Shown here: positions 1 through 6,500 of the stretch, one piece after another
Layout of the letters: each line of letters opens with the position of its first letter
Numbering within the stretch: the first letter of the stretch is position 1
Assembly (NCBI GenBank): GCA_021789565.1
Contig: JAJYJL010000175.1
Location: 1 to 9,964 of the forward strand
Origin: Acidobacteriota bacterium
Lineage (GTDB): Bacteria; Acidobacteriota; Terriglobia; UBA7540
Length of the DNA: 9,964 bases
Direction of reading: 5' to 3'
Translations under genes and position numbers: made by a program
Notes under the pieces: generated by a model
The model's input: the letters and a program-made list of their open reading frames with translations, nothing else
What the model was told of the DNA's origin: nothing
Database searches by the model: none

Positions 1-55
1 GCCGATGGAATGCCGTATACTGAAGTTGGATGAAAGGCCAAGAATTCTAGGGCTT

Positions 56-77
56 GGGGGCTTCGCAAGAAGTCCCC
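56..77. other. GNRA-capped hairpin
   Basis: A nine-pair inverted repeat: GGGGGCTTC at 56-64 pairs with GAAGTCCCC at 69-77, with one G-T wobble, around the loop GCAA at 65-68, a GNRA-type tetraloop. On the plus strand it is followed by only three T residues. On the minus strand, the direction of the operon that ends at 150, no T-run follows. It may be a weak terminator or an RNA end structure downstream of the minus-strand operon. The fold is seen in the sequence; the role is inferred. The rest of 1-149 shows no convincing gene. Confidence 0.35.
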
Positions 78-115
78 TTTGCATACAACATGTGGGTTGC
101 CCTTACTCTCTGCAG

Positions 116-141
116 GTCTGGATTCCTCACCATCTCCAGAC
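116..141. repeat. Short inverted repeat after the zinc-ribbon gene
   Basis: GTCTGGA at 116-122 and TCCAGAC at 135-141 form a perfect seven-base inverted repeat with a 12-base loop. It begins nine bases past the stop of the minus-strand gene that ends at 150. No T-run follows in either direction, so it is not a standard intrinsic terminator, but it could stabilise the 3' end of the operon transcript together with the hairpin at 56-77. Confidence 0.25.
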
Positions 142-149
142 TGGAACAC

Positions 150-353
150 TTAGCCATCTTGCTGGAAGCCAGCGGGCACGTTGGGGGATACAAAGTTTCG
201 CTCGACGTTGTAAGTCCACTCGTTCCCACACTGGGGACACCGATAATACCGATCGGTGGGAGTCGGTGGACTGCCAAACTTTTCCTCCGATTGGCCAAGC
301 AGGTGCATCCGATGATGATGACAGTCCGGGCAGCTAATGTAAAAACGGCGCAT
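150..353 (-). CDS. Small zinc-ribbon protein, 67 aa
   Basis: A short protein with two CxxC knuckles, CPDC at residues 8-11 and CPQCGNEW from residue 39, separated by 27 residues. The second knuckle, followed by G-N-E-W, resembles the C-terminal half of TFIIS/RPB9-type zinc ribbons, so one zinc ion is probably bound by Cys8, Cys11, Cys39 and Cys42. Such ribbons bind nucleic acid or protein; the partner cannot be read from the sequence. The start at 353 was chosen because AGGAGG lies five bases upstream. The frame is open further upstream to an ATG near 434, but that start has no comparable ribosome binding site and would add residues ahead of the domain. It is the last gene of the minus-strand run, 111 bases after the NYN gene, and may be co-transcribed with it. 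The function is unknown. Confidence 0.75.
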   Translation of the reverse strand: MRRFYISCPDCHHHRMHLLGQSEEKFGSPPTPTDRYYRCPQCGNEWTYNVERNFVSPNVPAGFQQDG

Positions 354-464
354 ACCTTCCTCCTTTGCAATCGTGAATGTGGATTGTATCGCTTCAGAGG
401 CCATGAAACACGCGCAAGCGCCCCTAACTTGCATACGGCAAAAGTATAAGCTGGGGCGTACCCG

Positions 465-1280
465 TCACGAGTTTAGTACCTTCCAACCCCCAGGGAGATT
501 CCTTTTCACGAACAATCGAATTTCGCCTGGCGAGGATGATTGAGCGAGGGCAAATCCACTGTCCTCGCGCGCTGAAGCCGCGAGAAGCATTTTCACGAGC
601 CAGCGGCGCCTTCCTGAGCGGGGATCTTTGAACGGCCTCAGGAGCTCTGCCACCAGATCGGAACCAATTGGCAGTCCGCCGTCCTCCATCTTCATACGGC
701 AATCGGGATCCCTTTCGAGCACGTCAAGAACGCGTTTGGTTTTGTGATCTAATCCGGGCGCATAGACTGAATCGCTCGCCTCCGTACCATCCTCTGGCGA
801 TACCGCGCATGACCCGTTAAATCCTGGTTGCGCGATGGCTGATTTTCTGCACTCTGAAGGAATGGGCACGTAGGCGTCACAAAGGGACTTCAAGGTCGCT
901 CTCGTATTGTTCTCCGGCCCGCAAACGATGACAGTCCGATTGTAAGAAGAACGAAGCCTCGTAATCAGCGCCCGAAAGATGAACCCCCCATCCCCGGTGA
1001 CGATCGCAAAACTTCCAATGGACATGCGGTTTGCGATTTCGATAGCGTCTAGCGAGAGCTCCAAATCCGCGCCGTTCTTGCCTGGCGGAACCGCAACGCA
1101 CTGAACGCCCAGTTCCGCCGCCTCTTCCCGAATTTTCTTCGATTCTTTACCCCAGTGAGCATAGGCACGCGCAATCGTGATATCCCCGATCTTGCCGGAA
1201 TGCTTGAGGACCTGGATGATCCTCCCGAAAGATTCTCCAAGGTTCTGACGATCAATAAGAACCGCCGTATTCGAATTCAC
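465..1280 (-). CDS. NYN-domain (PIN-like) putative ribonuclease, 271 aa
   Basis: Residues about 5-140 match the NYN/LabA (DUF88) fold, a PIN-like metal-dependent RNase domain: strand 1 ends in VLIDRQNL (Asp10, Asn13), the middle has GADLELSLDA (Asp72, Asp78), and a later strand gives FAIVTGDGGF (Asp97). In typical family members the last motif reads S/T-G-D-x-D-F; here the second aspartate is Gly99, so metal binding may be altered or activity lost. Residues about 165-271 form a separate basic, helical C-terminal part (SGRRRWLVKML near 225) that I cannot assign and that could bind RNA or a partner. The start is GTG at 1280 with a G-rich ribosome binding site (AGGGGG). The gene begins 45 bases after the membrane-protein gene and is likely in the same operon. 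Cytoplasmic RNA cleavage is inferred from the family; no substrate is evident. Confidence 0.82.
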   Translation of the reverse strand: MNSNTAVLIDRQNLGESFGRIIQVLKHSGKIGDITIARAYAHWGKESKKIREEAAELGVQCVAVPPGKNGADLELSLDAIEIANRMSIGSFAIVTGDGGFIFRALITRLRSSYNRTVIVCGPENNTRATLKSLCDAYVPIPSECRKSAIAQPGFNGSCAVSPEDGTEASDSVYAPGLDHKTKRVLDVLERDPDCRMKMEDGGLPIGSDLVAELLRPFKDPRSGRRRWLVKMLLAASAREDSGFALAQSSSPGEIRLFVKRNLPGGWKVLNS

Positions 1281-1325
1281 TTGTACCCCCTGTACTCCCG
1301 CGAGTTAAAGCACGAAGTGCTGAAT

Positions 1326-1721
1326 TCAGGCAGCCTGGATCTGTCGCGACCACCCCCCGAAGAGTGCCAGAACGAAAAGCAAGACGTTGTGGATAATAAG
1401 GGTAATGCCGACCACCGCGGCAACGACTGCGCCCACAGCTCCCAGGACAGGAATGCTTCCCACGGCGGCTGCGATTGCTCCGATGCCAAGAATGAACAGC
1501 GAGAATATCACAGCAGGAAGCACGACCGCCGCAGCCGCACGCCCGACGCTCCCCGCTCTCCGCCCGCCGATGTAGCCACCCACGACTGGGCCGATGGCCG
1601 GGCCAACCGCCGGAATCCAACCCAAGAGCCCCGTCAGAACGAGCGATAGCGCAACCATCCAGAGCATTGCGCCCAAAATCGAGGAACGGCGGTATAGCAA
1701 CTGCTTGCTGGTGTGCTTCAT
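1326..1721 (-). CDS. Gly/Ala-rich integral membrane protein, 131 aa
   Basis: After a short basic N-terminus (residues 1-13, several Lys/Arg) the protein is almost entirely hydrophobic, with three or four likely membrane helices at about residues 15-36, 62-84 and 86-121. Between the first two lies a Gly/Pro-rich stretch, PAVGPAIGPVVGGYIGG (37-53), followed by a basic turn (RRAGSVGR). This G-rich segment could be a tightly packed helix or a re-entrant loop. The composition recalls small archaeal and bacterial DUF5518-like or channel-like proteins, but I do not claim a match. The start is ATG at 1721, with AGGAGGT 12 bases upstream and a closer weaker AGGAA. It lies 106 bases after the 186-aa gene, so it may have its own weak promoter or be read through. 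The function is unknown. Confidence 0.72.
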   Translation of the reverse strand: MKHTSKQLLYRRSSILGAMLWMVALSLVLTGLLGWIPAVGPAIGPVVGGYIGGRRAGSVGRAAAAVVLPAVIFSLFILGIGAIAAAVGSIPVLGAVGAVVAAVVGITLIIHNVLLFVLALFGGWSRQIQAA

Positions 1722-1827
1722 TTCCTGGTTTGCACCTCCTGCGGAACTTTATGGGGTGAAAGAAGCTCCCCCACGGCCACAGCTATACTTAACTTAAAAG
1801 TCTTCCCGCTATCCGCCAAGGTCAGGC

Positions 1828-2388
1828 TTATGCACCAATTTCCCGAATCACACTCTGAACCTGCCCAGCCAGTTCATCCAGCGCGGTATTGAATCTGTCT
1901 TTACTGGCGGACATACCCTCTTCCGCGCGGCGGTAGGCGCGCTCGATCTGGTCAGCTTTCTGCGCCTCCGTCAGATTGGGGATTGCCTCAATCCGGGCCA
2001 CCATGGACGAGAAAGTCTCAAGAAAACCGACAAGGGTTTCCTCAACGATCACGTTCAGTCCCCGGGACTGCCTTGCGAAGGTTTCCAGTACGAAGCTAGC
2101 TCCACGGACCTTGAGGTCCCCGGCATGCACTTCGACGAAGGTCCGGATGCAGCCGGCCAGGCCGTCAATCATTACCTGGCGCGCCTTGACTGCGCTAATT
2201 GCAGCACTGTGGACTGCCTCTCCGTGGCGCCGGGCGCTCGACGACAAAAGTTGCTCCAACAAGCTGGGTTCTGGACCGAAGCTCTGCCGGAGGGCGTCGA
2301 TCCGCCGGAAGATTTCGTCGGGATCGAATCTTGTAGGCTCTCCTGGCGCTCTTCGGGAAATTGCAGTTGATGGGTTCATTGCTGTCAT
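1828..2388 (-). CDS. Unrecognised soluble helical protein, 186 aa
   Basis: No family recognised. After a polar, proline-containing N-terminus (residues 1-25), the protein is predicted mostly alpha-helical, with long amphipathic stretches (about 50-130 and 138-183) and no signal peptide or membrane helix. A cytoplasmic helical-bundle or coiled-coil role is the most that can be inferred. It starts at ATG 2388, one base after the TGA of the membrane protein gene. Its ribosome binding site AAGGAGG lies inside that gene's last codons (Lys-Glu-Glu), so the two are almost certainly translationally coupled, which suggests that the products act together or are needed in fixed ratio. A second ATG three codons in (2379) is an alternative start. 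Confidence 0.75.
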   Translation of the reverse strand: MTAMNPSTAISRRAPGEPTRFDPDEIFRRIDALRQSFGPEPSLLEQLLSSSARRHGEAVHSAAISAVKARQVMIDGLAGCIRTFVEVHAGDLKVRGASFVLETFARQSRGLNVIVEETLVGFLETFSSMVARIEAIPNLTEAQKADQIERAYRRAEEGMSASKDRFNTALDELAGQVQSVIREIGA

Positions 2389-2389
2389 A

Positions 2390-3973
2390 TCATTCCTCCT
2401 TTTCGGTGTAATTAAAAACCTGCTCGTACGCGGTGGTGCTGAGGTACGCGCTCAACTCTTCCTTCGCTTCCGGCGCGAGGCCGCTCGCTCCGATCTGTCC
2501 CGCAAGACCAGAGAGACAGGAGGCAAGATCGGTCTCCCGGTCACCGCGAAGCTCAAATATCTCACTCTCCGTCGCCAAGTCCTTCGCGGCGCGCGCCGCG
2601 ACTAGGTAGGCACTAATCACCGGGCGGAGCATCTTCGCCAGTCTCAGCTGCTCCGATTCGGGACGATTGCTTACGAACGCTAGCTCGCGCCGTATATCGG
2701 GTGAGCCGGCCTTCTCGTGGTCAAGCCCAGAATTCCCGGCCAGTGATTCCATCAGGAATTCGTGCAGGTGCGGGTCGATGACCCATGAGCCTTTTGAGCT
2801 TCTCAACGTGACCAAGCCTTTTGCGGCAAGGAGCGCACACAAATGTTGTTGGCCAGCACTAAAGGACGATTCTTCGAGACTCAGCACGCCGCTTCCGGGA
2901 ATCAGCCTGCACTTTCGCAGGAAACCACCCAGAAAATCTTGCTCCTTGGTCTGGTCCAAAAGTGCCCCCGCACGGAACCAGGTTTGCTGAGAGGCACCGG
3001 AGAAGTGCGGCCCCGCCGCGAAAGCCAATATGAAGACTGTAACGTCTATGAAAACGGCCAACGCCATAGCGGTGAGGCGCGTGTTCGTAGGGTGTGTGAA
3101 CAGCCCCTTAAAGCTGATAAGCAAGTCTTCCTGCCCGCTCGCGGCGTGATCCACGAAACTGGAGTAGGCGGGAACTTTCGGGGGCTCGACTTTTGCTCCA
3201 TCGAGTTGCTCTTGAACGTCTGTCCAGGGAATGGCCGCCACAGCCTGGCGGAAATCCCGGAGCTGCAATTCGGTATGAGCAAGCGGCTTGGCCTGATTTC
3301 GGAAGCGAGCAAGCCTTTTCTGCGCTTCGATGATACGTTCCACAGATTGCTGCGTGAGGTCCGTGTACCTTTGGAATGCCGCGTAGCGCAAGCCTGAGCC
3401 TGGCCCTTGCGGATAAAGGGGGCTGTAGCTGCGGGCGTCTTCGGCCACTGCTTCGAGCACTCTCTCTAAGTAAGGATCGCGGTCCTTGACAAGGGAAATG
3501 TAACCACGGGCTTCTTCGGTGCGGGCCATTTCCTCGAGCGCCAACACGTGCTTCTGCCCCTCGGCAGCAGCAGAAACGAGAATCGATTCGGTACGCCCAG
3601 CGGCATTTTGCAGTGTGTCATAGAGCTTACGCTCGATCTCAGCTGGCCTGGTGCCCGCGGAGAACCACCTGAATAGGCTCACGTACGAGAAAGCTATCGA
3701 GACGGTTGCAGCGATAGCGTAAACGGCAATCAGGAGGGTGCGCTTTGACCTTGACACGCCCACCAGCCAGGCCACGAAGACTAAGGCCGACTGGATACCC
3801 AGCGACGCGATCAGCGCGAACCAGCGCCCGAGGTACAACCTACATCCCGCGAAAGTGGTATACCAAGAAACAGCGGACAAGAGACAAGTTGAAACAAACA
3901 GGCAGGTAACAAGCGCAGGAGCAACTTCACGCGGCGCACCCCGTGCTCTTCCTTTTAAAGATGCCCTCATCAT
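2390..3973 (-). CDS. Large four-helix membrane protein with long helical domain, 527 aa
   Basis: No named family recognised. Counting from the ATG at 3973, there are membrane helices at about residues 19-41, 50-73 and 79-102, a polar and mostly helical region at about 108-280 with coiled-coil character (many Glu, Arg and Gln), a fourth membrane helix at about 298-322, and a soluble C-terminal part of about 200 residues that could hold a winged-helix-like segment (LCALLAAKGLVTLRSS). With four helices both termini would lie on the same side, leaving the 108-297 region on the other. The start is chosen because ATG 3973 overlaps the stop of the 45-aa gene by four bases (ATGA) and has GAGAGG just upstream. 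A second ATG at 3970 has better spacing. The frame is open to a GTG at 4021, which lacks a ribosome binding site. The long helical part recalls membrane-tethered scaffold proteins, but that is only an impression. Confidence 0.75.
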   Translation of the reverse strand: MMRASLKGRARGAPREVAPALVTCLFVSTCLLSAVSWYTTFAGCRLYLGRWFALIASLGIQSALVFVAWLVGVSRSKRTLLIAVYAIAATVSIAFSYVSLFRWFSAGTRPAEIERKLYDTLQNAAGRTESILVSAAAEGQKHVLALEEMARTEEARGYISLVKDRDPYLERVLEAVAEDARSYSPLYPQGPGSGLRYAAFQRYTDLTQQSVERIIEAQKRLARFRNQAKPLAHTELQLRDFRQAVAAIPWTDVQEQLDGAKVEPPKVPAYSSFVDHAASGQEDLLISFKGLFTHPTNTRLTAMALAVFIDVTVFILAFAAGPHFSGASQQTWFRAGALLDQTKEQDFLGGFLRKCRLIPGSGVLSLEESSFSAGQQHLCALLAAKGLVTLRSSKGSWVIDPHLHEFLMESLAGNSGLDHEKAGSPDIRRELAFVSNRPESEQLRLAKMLRPVISAYLVAARAAKDLATESEIFELRGDRETDLASCLSGLAGQIGASGLAPEAKEELSAYLSTTAYEQVFNYTEKEE

Positions 3974-4107
3974 TCGCCTCTCTTCGCTACAACGAAAGTC
4001 GGCAGCGAGGCAGCCGCCCACTCGAGGGGTGCACGAAAACGTGCCATCTCGCCAAAATCAGGATCGTTCTTTACATCCCATGCGGAAGTTTCTGCGCCAG
4101 TTTCCAT
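3970..4107 (-). CDS. Small protein, 45 aa, coupled to the membrane protein
   Basis: A short gene easily missed by length cut-offs. It starts at ATG 4107 behind a near-perfect ribosome binding site (AGGAGGTGAT, with the AGGAGG core seven bases from the start) and ends at a TGA that overlaps the ATG of the next gene (ATGA), the signature of translational coupling. The product is METGAETSAWDVKND at the N-terminus, acidic at first and then more hydrophobic and basic (PTFVVAKRGE at the end). There are no cysteines, no clear membrane helix and no recognised family. The strong ribosome binding site and the stop/start overlap are the evidence that it is real. It may be a small partner of the membrane protein, or its translation may mainly serve to load ribosomes onto the downstream start. 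Confidence 0.7.
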   Translation of the reverse strand: METGAETSAWDVKNDPDFGEMARFRAPLEWAAASLPTFVVAKRGE

Positions 4108-4226
4108 TTATCACCTCCTGCCTTTATCCGCCTAGGGCTCCTGGTCATCTCCGTCTAAACGACTCGGTGAGCGGTCGCGTTGGCGTCATGCCCAAAACTT
4201 GTTAACTGCGCGCGCCACCTCCTCGA

Positions 4227-4397
4227 CTAAACTCCTCCCCCCTCCGCAATCTGCTCGGCGCAGGCCTCGCAAACCGGCCACCTCCTGTATGCGTACTGCG
4301 CAGCGGCACCACAAGAGCACCGGCTGGGGGGATCTGTGAGCTGGCGCGCGCCGGCTACCTCCTTGGCCTCATCAGTATGCTGAAATTCAGAAATCAT
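4227..4397 (-). CDS. Small four-cysteine (zinc-finger-like) protein, 56 aa
   Basis: First gene of the minus-strand operon. It starts at ATG 4397, with GGGAGG eight bases upstream and a sigma70-type promoter immediately before it (4423-4452). The N-terminal half is acidic and polar. The C-terminal half has CSCG at residues 27-30 and CEAC at 43-46, a CxC-x13-CxxC arrangement that looks like a minimal zinc-binding knuckle pair, with aromatic and basic residues between (AYRRW). Small proteins with CxCG...CxxC motifs are frequent in phages, plasmids and islands, usually without known function. The downstream gap to the 45-aa gene is 119 bases and holds only tiny open frames. The function is unknown; DNA, RNA or protein binding is a guess from the cysteine pattern. 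Confidence 0.7.
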   Translation of the reverse strand: MISEFQHTDEAKEVAGARQLTDPPSRCSCGAAAQYAYRRWPVCEACAEQIAEGGGV

Positions 4398-4422
4398 TGG
4401 TCGCGCCTCCCTTATGCCCGCA

Positions 4423-4452
4423 ATTAAAACACAGTGTAATGTTTGCTGTCAA
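4423..4452 (-). promoter_or_regulatory. Sigma70-type promoter of the minus-strand operon
   Basis: Read on the minus strand: a perfect -35 box TTGACA (4452-4447), an 18-base spacer, and a -10 box TTTAAT (4428-4423; five of six matches to TATAAT). Transcription would start near 4416, about 19 bases before the ATG at 4397, leaving just enough leader for the ribosome binding site. The spacer contains a small near-palindrome, ACACAGTGT (4429-4437), which may be chance. Confidence 0.6.
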
Positions 4453-4470
4453 CATCTTAATTATTGCCTG

Positions 4471-4508
4471 TAACCAACGTTGGTTGACACGAATATTTGC
4501 GTTGGTTA
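4471..4508. promoter_or_regulatory. Palindromic operator with extra half-site
   Basis: AACCAACGTTGGTT at 4472-4485 is a perfect 14-base palindrome. The nine-base half-site CGTTGGTTA occurs exactly on the minus strand at 4471-4479 and again on the plus strand at 4500-4508. A third copy with one mismatch (CGTTGGTTG) is at 4478-4486. The two plus-strand copies are 22 bases apart, about two helical turns, so a dimer and a third subunit could sit on the same DNA face. The palindrome overlaps the rightward -35 box and the extra half-site overlaps its spacer and -10 box, the classic layout for repression. The XRE-like protein encoded at 4545 is the natural candidate to bind it (autoregulation); this is inferred from position. 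Confidence 0.65.
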
Positions 4509-4512
4509 TCAT
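4484..4512 (+). promoter_or_regulatory. Sigma70-type promoter of the regulator-CDPS operon
   Basis: A perfect -35 box TTGACA (4484-4489), an ideal 17-base spacer and a -10 box TATCAT (4507-4512; five of six matches). Transcription would start near 4519, about 26 bases before the GTG at 4545. It probably drives the regulator, cyclodipeptide synthase and transporter genes together. Both boxes are overlapped by the CGTTGGTT repeats, so the promoter is likely repressible. Confidence 0.7.
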
Positions 4513-4544
4513 GAACATCGTGGTGAACCAGGACGGATATTCAG

Positions 4545-5771
4545 GTGACTGACTACAAAGGAAGAGCCCGACAGAAAAACCCGCTTGCGGTCCTGCTCGG
4601 ATTCGCGCTCCGCGACCTCAGGGATGAACTGAAGTGTAGCGCAGAGGAAATAGCTATCGCTTTGGAGATAAGCGCTTCTAGCTACCGCTTAATCGAATCT
4701 GGCTTTGCCGCGGTCCCGCCATACTACGTGACAAAGCTCGTGATGACCTTTCGTAAACTGAACTGGAGCCGGCTTGCCCAACTGTTGGTCGCAATACAAC
4801 TGGTCGAGAAAGCAAAGCCGTCAACCGACCAAATGCGTCAAGTTATTAAAGAGGTAGGAGGGCACTTAGCGCCTCCACGAAGTGATCTTTGGCTTCAATT
4901 TGAAAGAGTCTGTGATTTGCTCAGCAGTGATCTGTCGAGAAAAGTGGTGCGTACACGCCTGGTGCAGAGCGGCTTGATATCTGGACTCGTCCGTTATCTC
5001 TCAGAGCCTGACAGAACGTCCGAATCAGGCGCGACGGCGCCCGGTATGGTTTGGGTCCAGACTGCAATGCAGAAGCTCTCACCTTATTATTTTGAGCTCC
5101 TGGTATCACAAGTGAATGCATTGGAACATTTCCCGCCTCGTGCCACACCAGAGGCCTTAAAACAATGGGAAGTCCAAAACCCCCACCGATTTCAGCGAAT
5201 CTACGGCATCATGCAATCCTCCGAGTTGCTCATCGCAGAGTCCGAGGAGTTCAATTGGGGTTACGTTTATCGGGATGACTTCGGAGGCATTTACCTGCTG
5301 AGCTTCGAAGACGCAAGTGTCGTGAAAGATCGAATTAAAGCTCTCCATAAGAAACTGACTGCAAGGCGTCTCCGGCATCGCGCTTCGTCCACCAAACCTG
5401 AGAATATTGCGACCTTCGTGAAGCGGAACGTGATCATGAAATCCATTGATTCATGCAGTGCAAGCGAGAAACAAAGTCTCAAATCTCTGCTTAGGTATGA
5501 CGTTGCGAAAGGCGAATTGCTTCCGCTTGCGAATCCCGACCCCGAAAGTCCGGTGCTTCAACTTAGGAACGCCTGGCTGTATCAAATGAAAGACACCGGA
5601 AACGTCGTCGCGTTCGTGGACGACAAGAGCCAAAATGCAACCAACCCCTACCAGGCAACAGTCCTATCGTCGAGAGCAACGCGTATACTTCTGGAACACC
5701 TTGAGGCTATATGGCAGCACGAACCGAAGCGGCGCAGCTTGGGGCTCGCGAGCAATTCTCCGGCCGCGTAA
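4545..5771 (+). CDS. XRE-like helix-turn-helix regulator with large C-terminal domain, 408 aa
   Basis: Residues about 16-72 look like an XRE/Cro-type helix-turn-helix: LRDELKCSAEEIAIALEIS followed by the recognition-helix-like SASSYRLIESG and a further helix. Typical one-domain XRE regulators are about 70-150 residues; this one has some 330 additional residues that I cannot assign, mostly helical, with an aromatic-rich segment (EEFNWGYVYRDDFGGIYLL) around 233. That part may sense a ligand or protein. The start is GTG 4545; a stop at 4524 excludes most earlier starts, and AGGA lies 11 bases upstream. It sits first in the rightward operon, directly after a promoter covered by a palindromic operator, so autoregulation and control of the cyclodipeptide genes, perhaps also of the divergent operon, is the likely role. 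Its 3' end overlaps the next gene by 61 bases if that gene starts at 5711. Confidence 0.78.
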   Translation: MTDYKGRARQKNPLAVLLGFALRDLRDELKCSAEEIAIALEISASSYRLIESGFAAVPPYYVTKLVMTFRKLNWSRLAQLLVAIQLVEKAKPSTDQMRQVIKEVGGHLAPPRSDLWLQFERVCDLLSSDLSRKVVRTRLVQSGLISGLVRYLSEPDRTSESGATAPGMVWVQTAMQKLSPYYFELLVSQVNALEHFPPRATPEALKQWEVQNPHRFQRIYGIMQSSELLIAESEEFNWGYVYRDDFGGIYLLSFEDASVVKDRIKALHKKLTARRLRHRASSTKPENIATFVKRNVIMKSIDSCSASEKQSLKSLLRYDVAKGELLPLANPDPESPVLQLRNAWLYQMKDTGNVVAFVDDKSQNATNPYQATVLSSRATRILLEHLEAIWQHEPKRRSLGLASNSPAA

Positions 5772-6490
5772 GCCAGCACCACTTTTACAAATTCATGAAT
5801 TACATTGCAAAGGTAACATCAGTGTATCCGGCGGAAGGGTGGTCGCCCAGATGTGTTTTTCCCCGTTGCTACGCTGGCGTAAGCATTGGACACCCCAATT
5901 TCCGAGGAGCAAGGCTATCGGCGCTATTGCGGTGGATCGCATCCCATTTTGACCGTTGCACGATTGTGGTTGGTGACGATCTATATCGGCTTAGTGTGAT
6001 GATCAGAACCGGAATGGACGAAACCAGTGCCCTGCGGTTTGCAAGAAAGGAGAGTCGCTTCCAGTACCAGGAACTTGTGAACGGGGTCGGTAATTTTCCG
6101 TCACACAAGTTCACAATAAGGCGCTGGTGTGAATTCACCAGCCACAGATCATTCTCCCCTTATCAAGTCGCCCTTGCGGCCTTACTTCGTTCAAACCGGC
6201 AATTCCATAATTCAGTGATGATAAGCGCAGACGATTATCTGAAGAGACGGCCTGATCGGAGTCTCGCGGTATCTCGAAGGAATGCGTTGTCATTGTCCAG
6301 CCAGTACTTGCTTGAAGAGATGGCAGTTTTCTGCATTCTTGTCCGTGACGGTTGGTTGGTGGACGTCTATCCCGGACCCGAACTTCCCGTGCTCGCGGAG
6401 ATGTCTCGCGGCCTCCACGAAGCTGCGCCACCTCCTTTGCGCCGTCGTATTGGTATTTCCCTCGAAATCTGCAAGCCAACGACTCGATAG
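5711..6490 (+). CDS. tRNA-dependent cyclodipeptide synthase (CDPS), XYP type
   Basis: CDPSs are cytoplasmic enzymes that take two aminoacyl-tRNAs and release a cyclic dipeptide (2,5-diketopiperazine). Ser58 in GVSIG aligns with the catalytic serine of AlbC (Ser37); Tyr199 and Glu203 in YLLEEMAVF align with Tyr178 and Glu182, and the Ser-to-Tyr distance (141 residues) is the same as in AlbC. LLRWIASHFDRCTIVVGDDLYR (72-93) is also characteristic of the family. The subgroup-marking positions read His61 (Asn40 in NYH enzymes) and Tyr220-Pro221, placing it in the XYP subfamily. The amino acids used cannot be predicted. Start 5711 has GAGG five bases upstream but overlaps the regulator gene by 61 bases; Met29 (5795) would fit the usual N-terminus well but lacks a ribosome binding site. 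The length of 259 aa (231 from Met29) is normal. The transporter gene follows after 10 bases. Confidence 0.92.
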   Translation: MAARTEAAQLGAREQFSGRVSQHHFYKFMNYIAKVTSVYPAEGWSPRCVFPRCYAGVSIGHPNFRGARLSALLRWIASHFDRCTIVVGDDLYRLSVMIRTGMDETSALRFARKESRFQYQELVNGVGNFPSHKFTIRRWCEFTSHRSFSPYQVALAALLRSNRQFHNSVMISADDYLKRRPDRSLAVSRRNALSLSSQYLLEEMAVFCILVRDGWLVDVYPGPELPVLAEMSRGLHEAAPPPLRRRIGISLEICKPTTR

Positions 6491-6500
6491 GAGACGATAA

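Noticed and set aside
47..133. A 28-codon minus-strand frame starting at ATG about 133 after the zinc-ribbon gene
   Set aside because: The GGAG abuts the ATG with no spacer and the product resembles nothing; more likely untranslated.
1155..1649. A plus-strand open frame of 164 codons rich in Asp, His and Arg
   Set aside because: It is the antisense image of the NYN and glycine-rich membrane genes, with no Shine-Dalgarno site.
1718..1774. A GTG-initiated 18-codon minus-strand frame whose stop overlaps the ATG of the membrane protein
   Set aside because: The ATGA overlap is suggestive, but there is no ribosome binding site before the GTG and no recognisable product.
1976..2605. A 209-codon plus-strand open frame antisense to the helical and membrane proteins
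   Set aside because: It is antisense to two tightly coupled minus-strand genes with good start signals, and its composition looks like a shadow of them.
4108..4226. A GAGGAGGTGG ribosome-binding-like sequence and tiny frames between the 56-aa and 45-aa genes
   Set aside because: No start codon lies at a usable distance except a GTG touching the site, and the resulting frames are 10-25 codons with no support.
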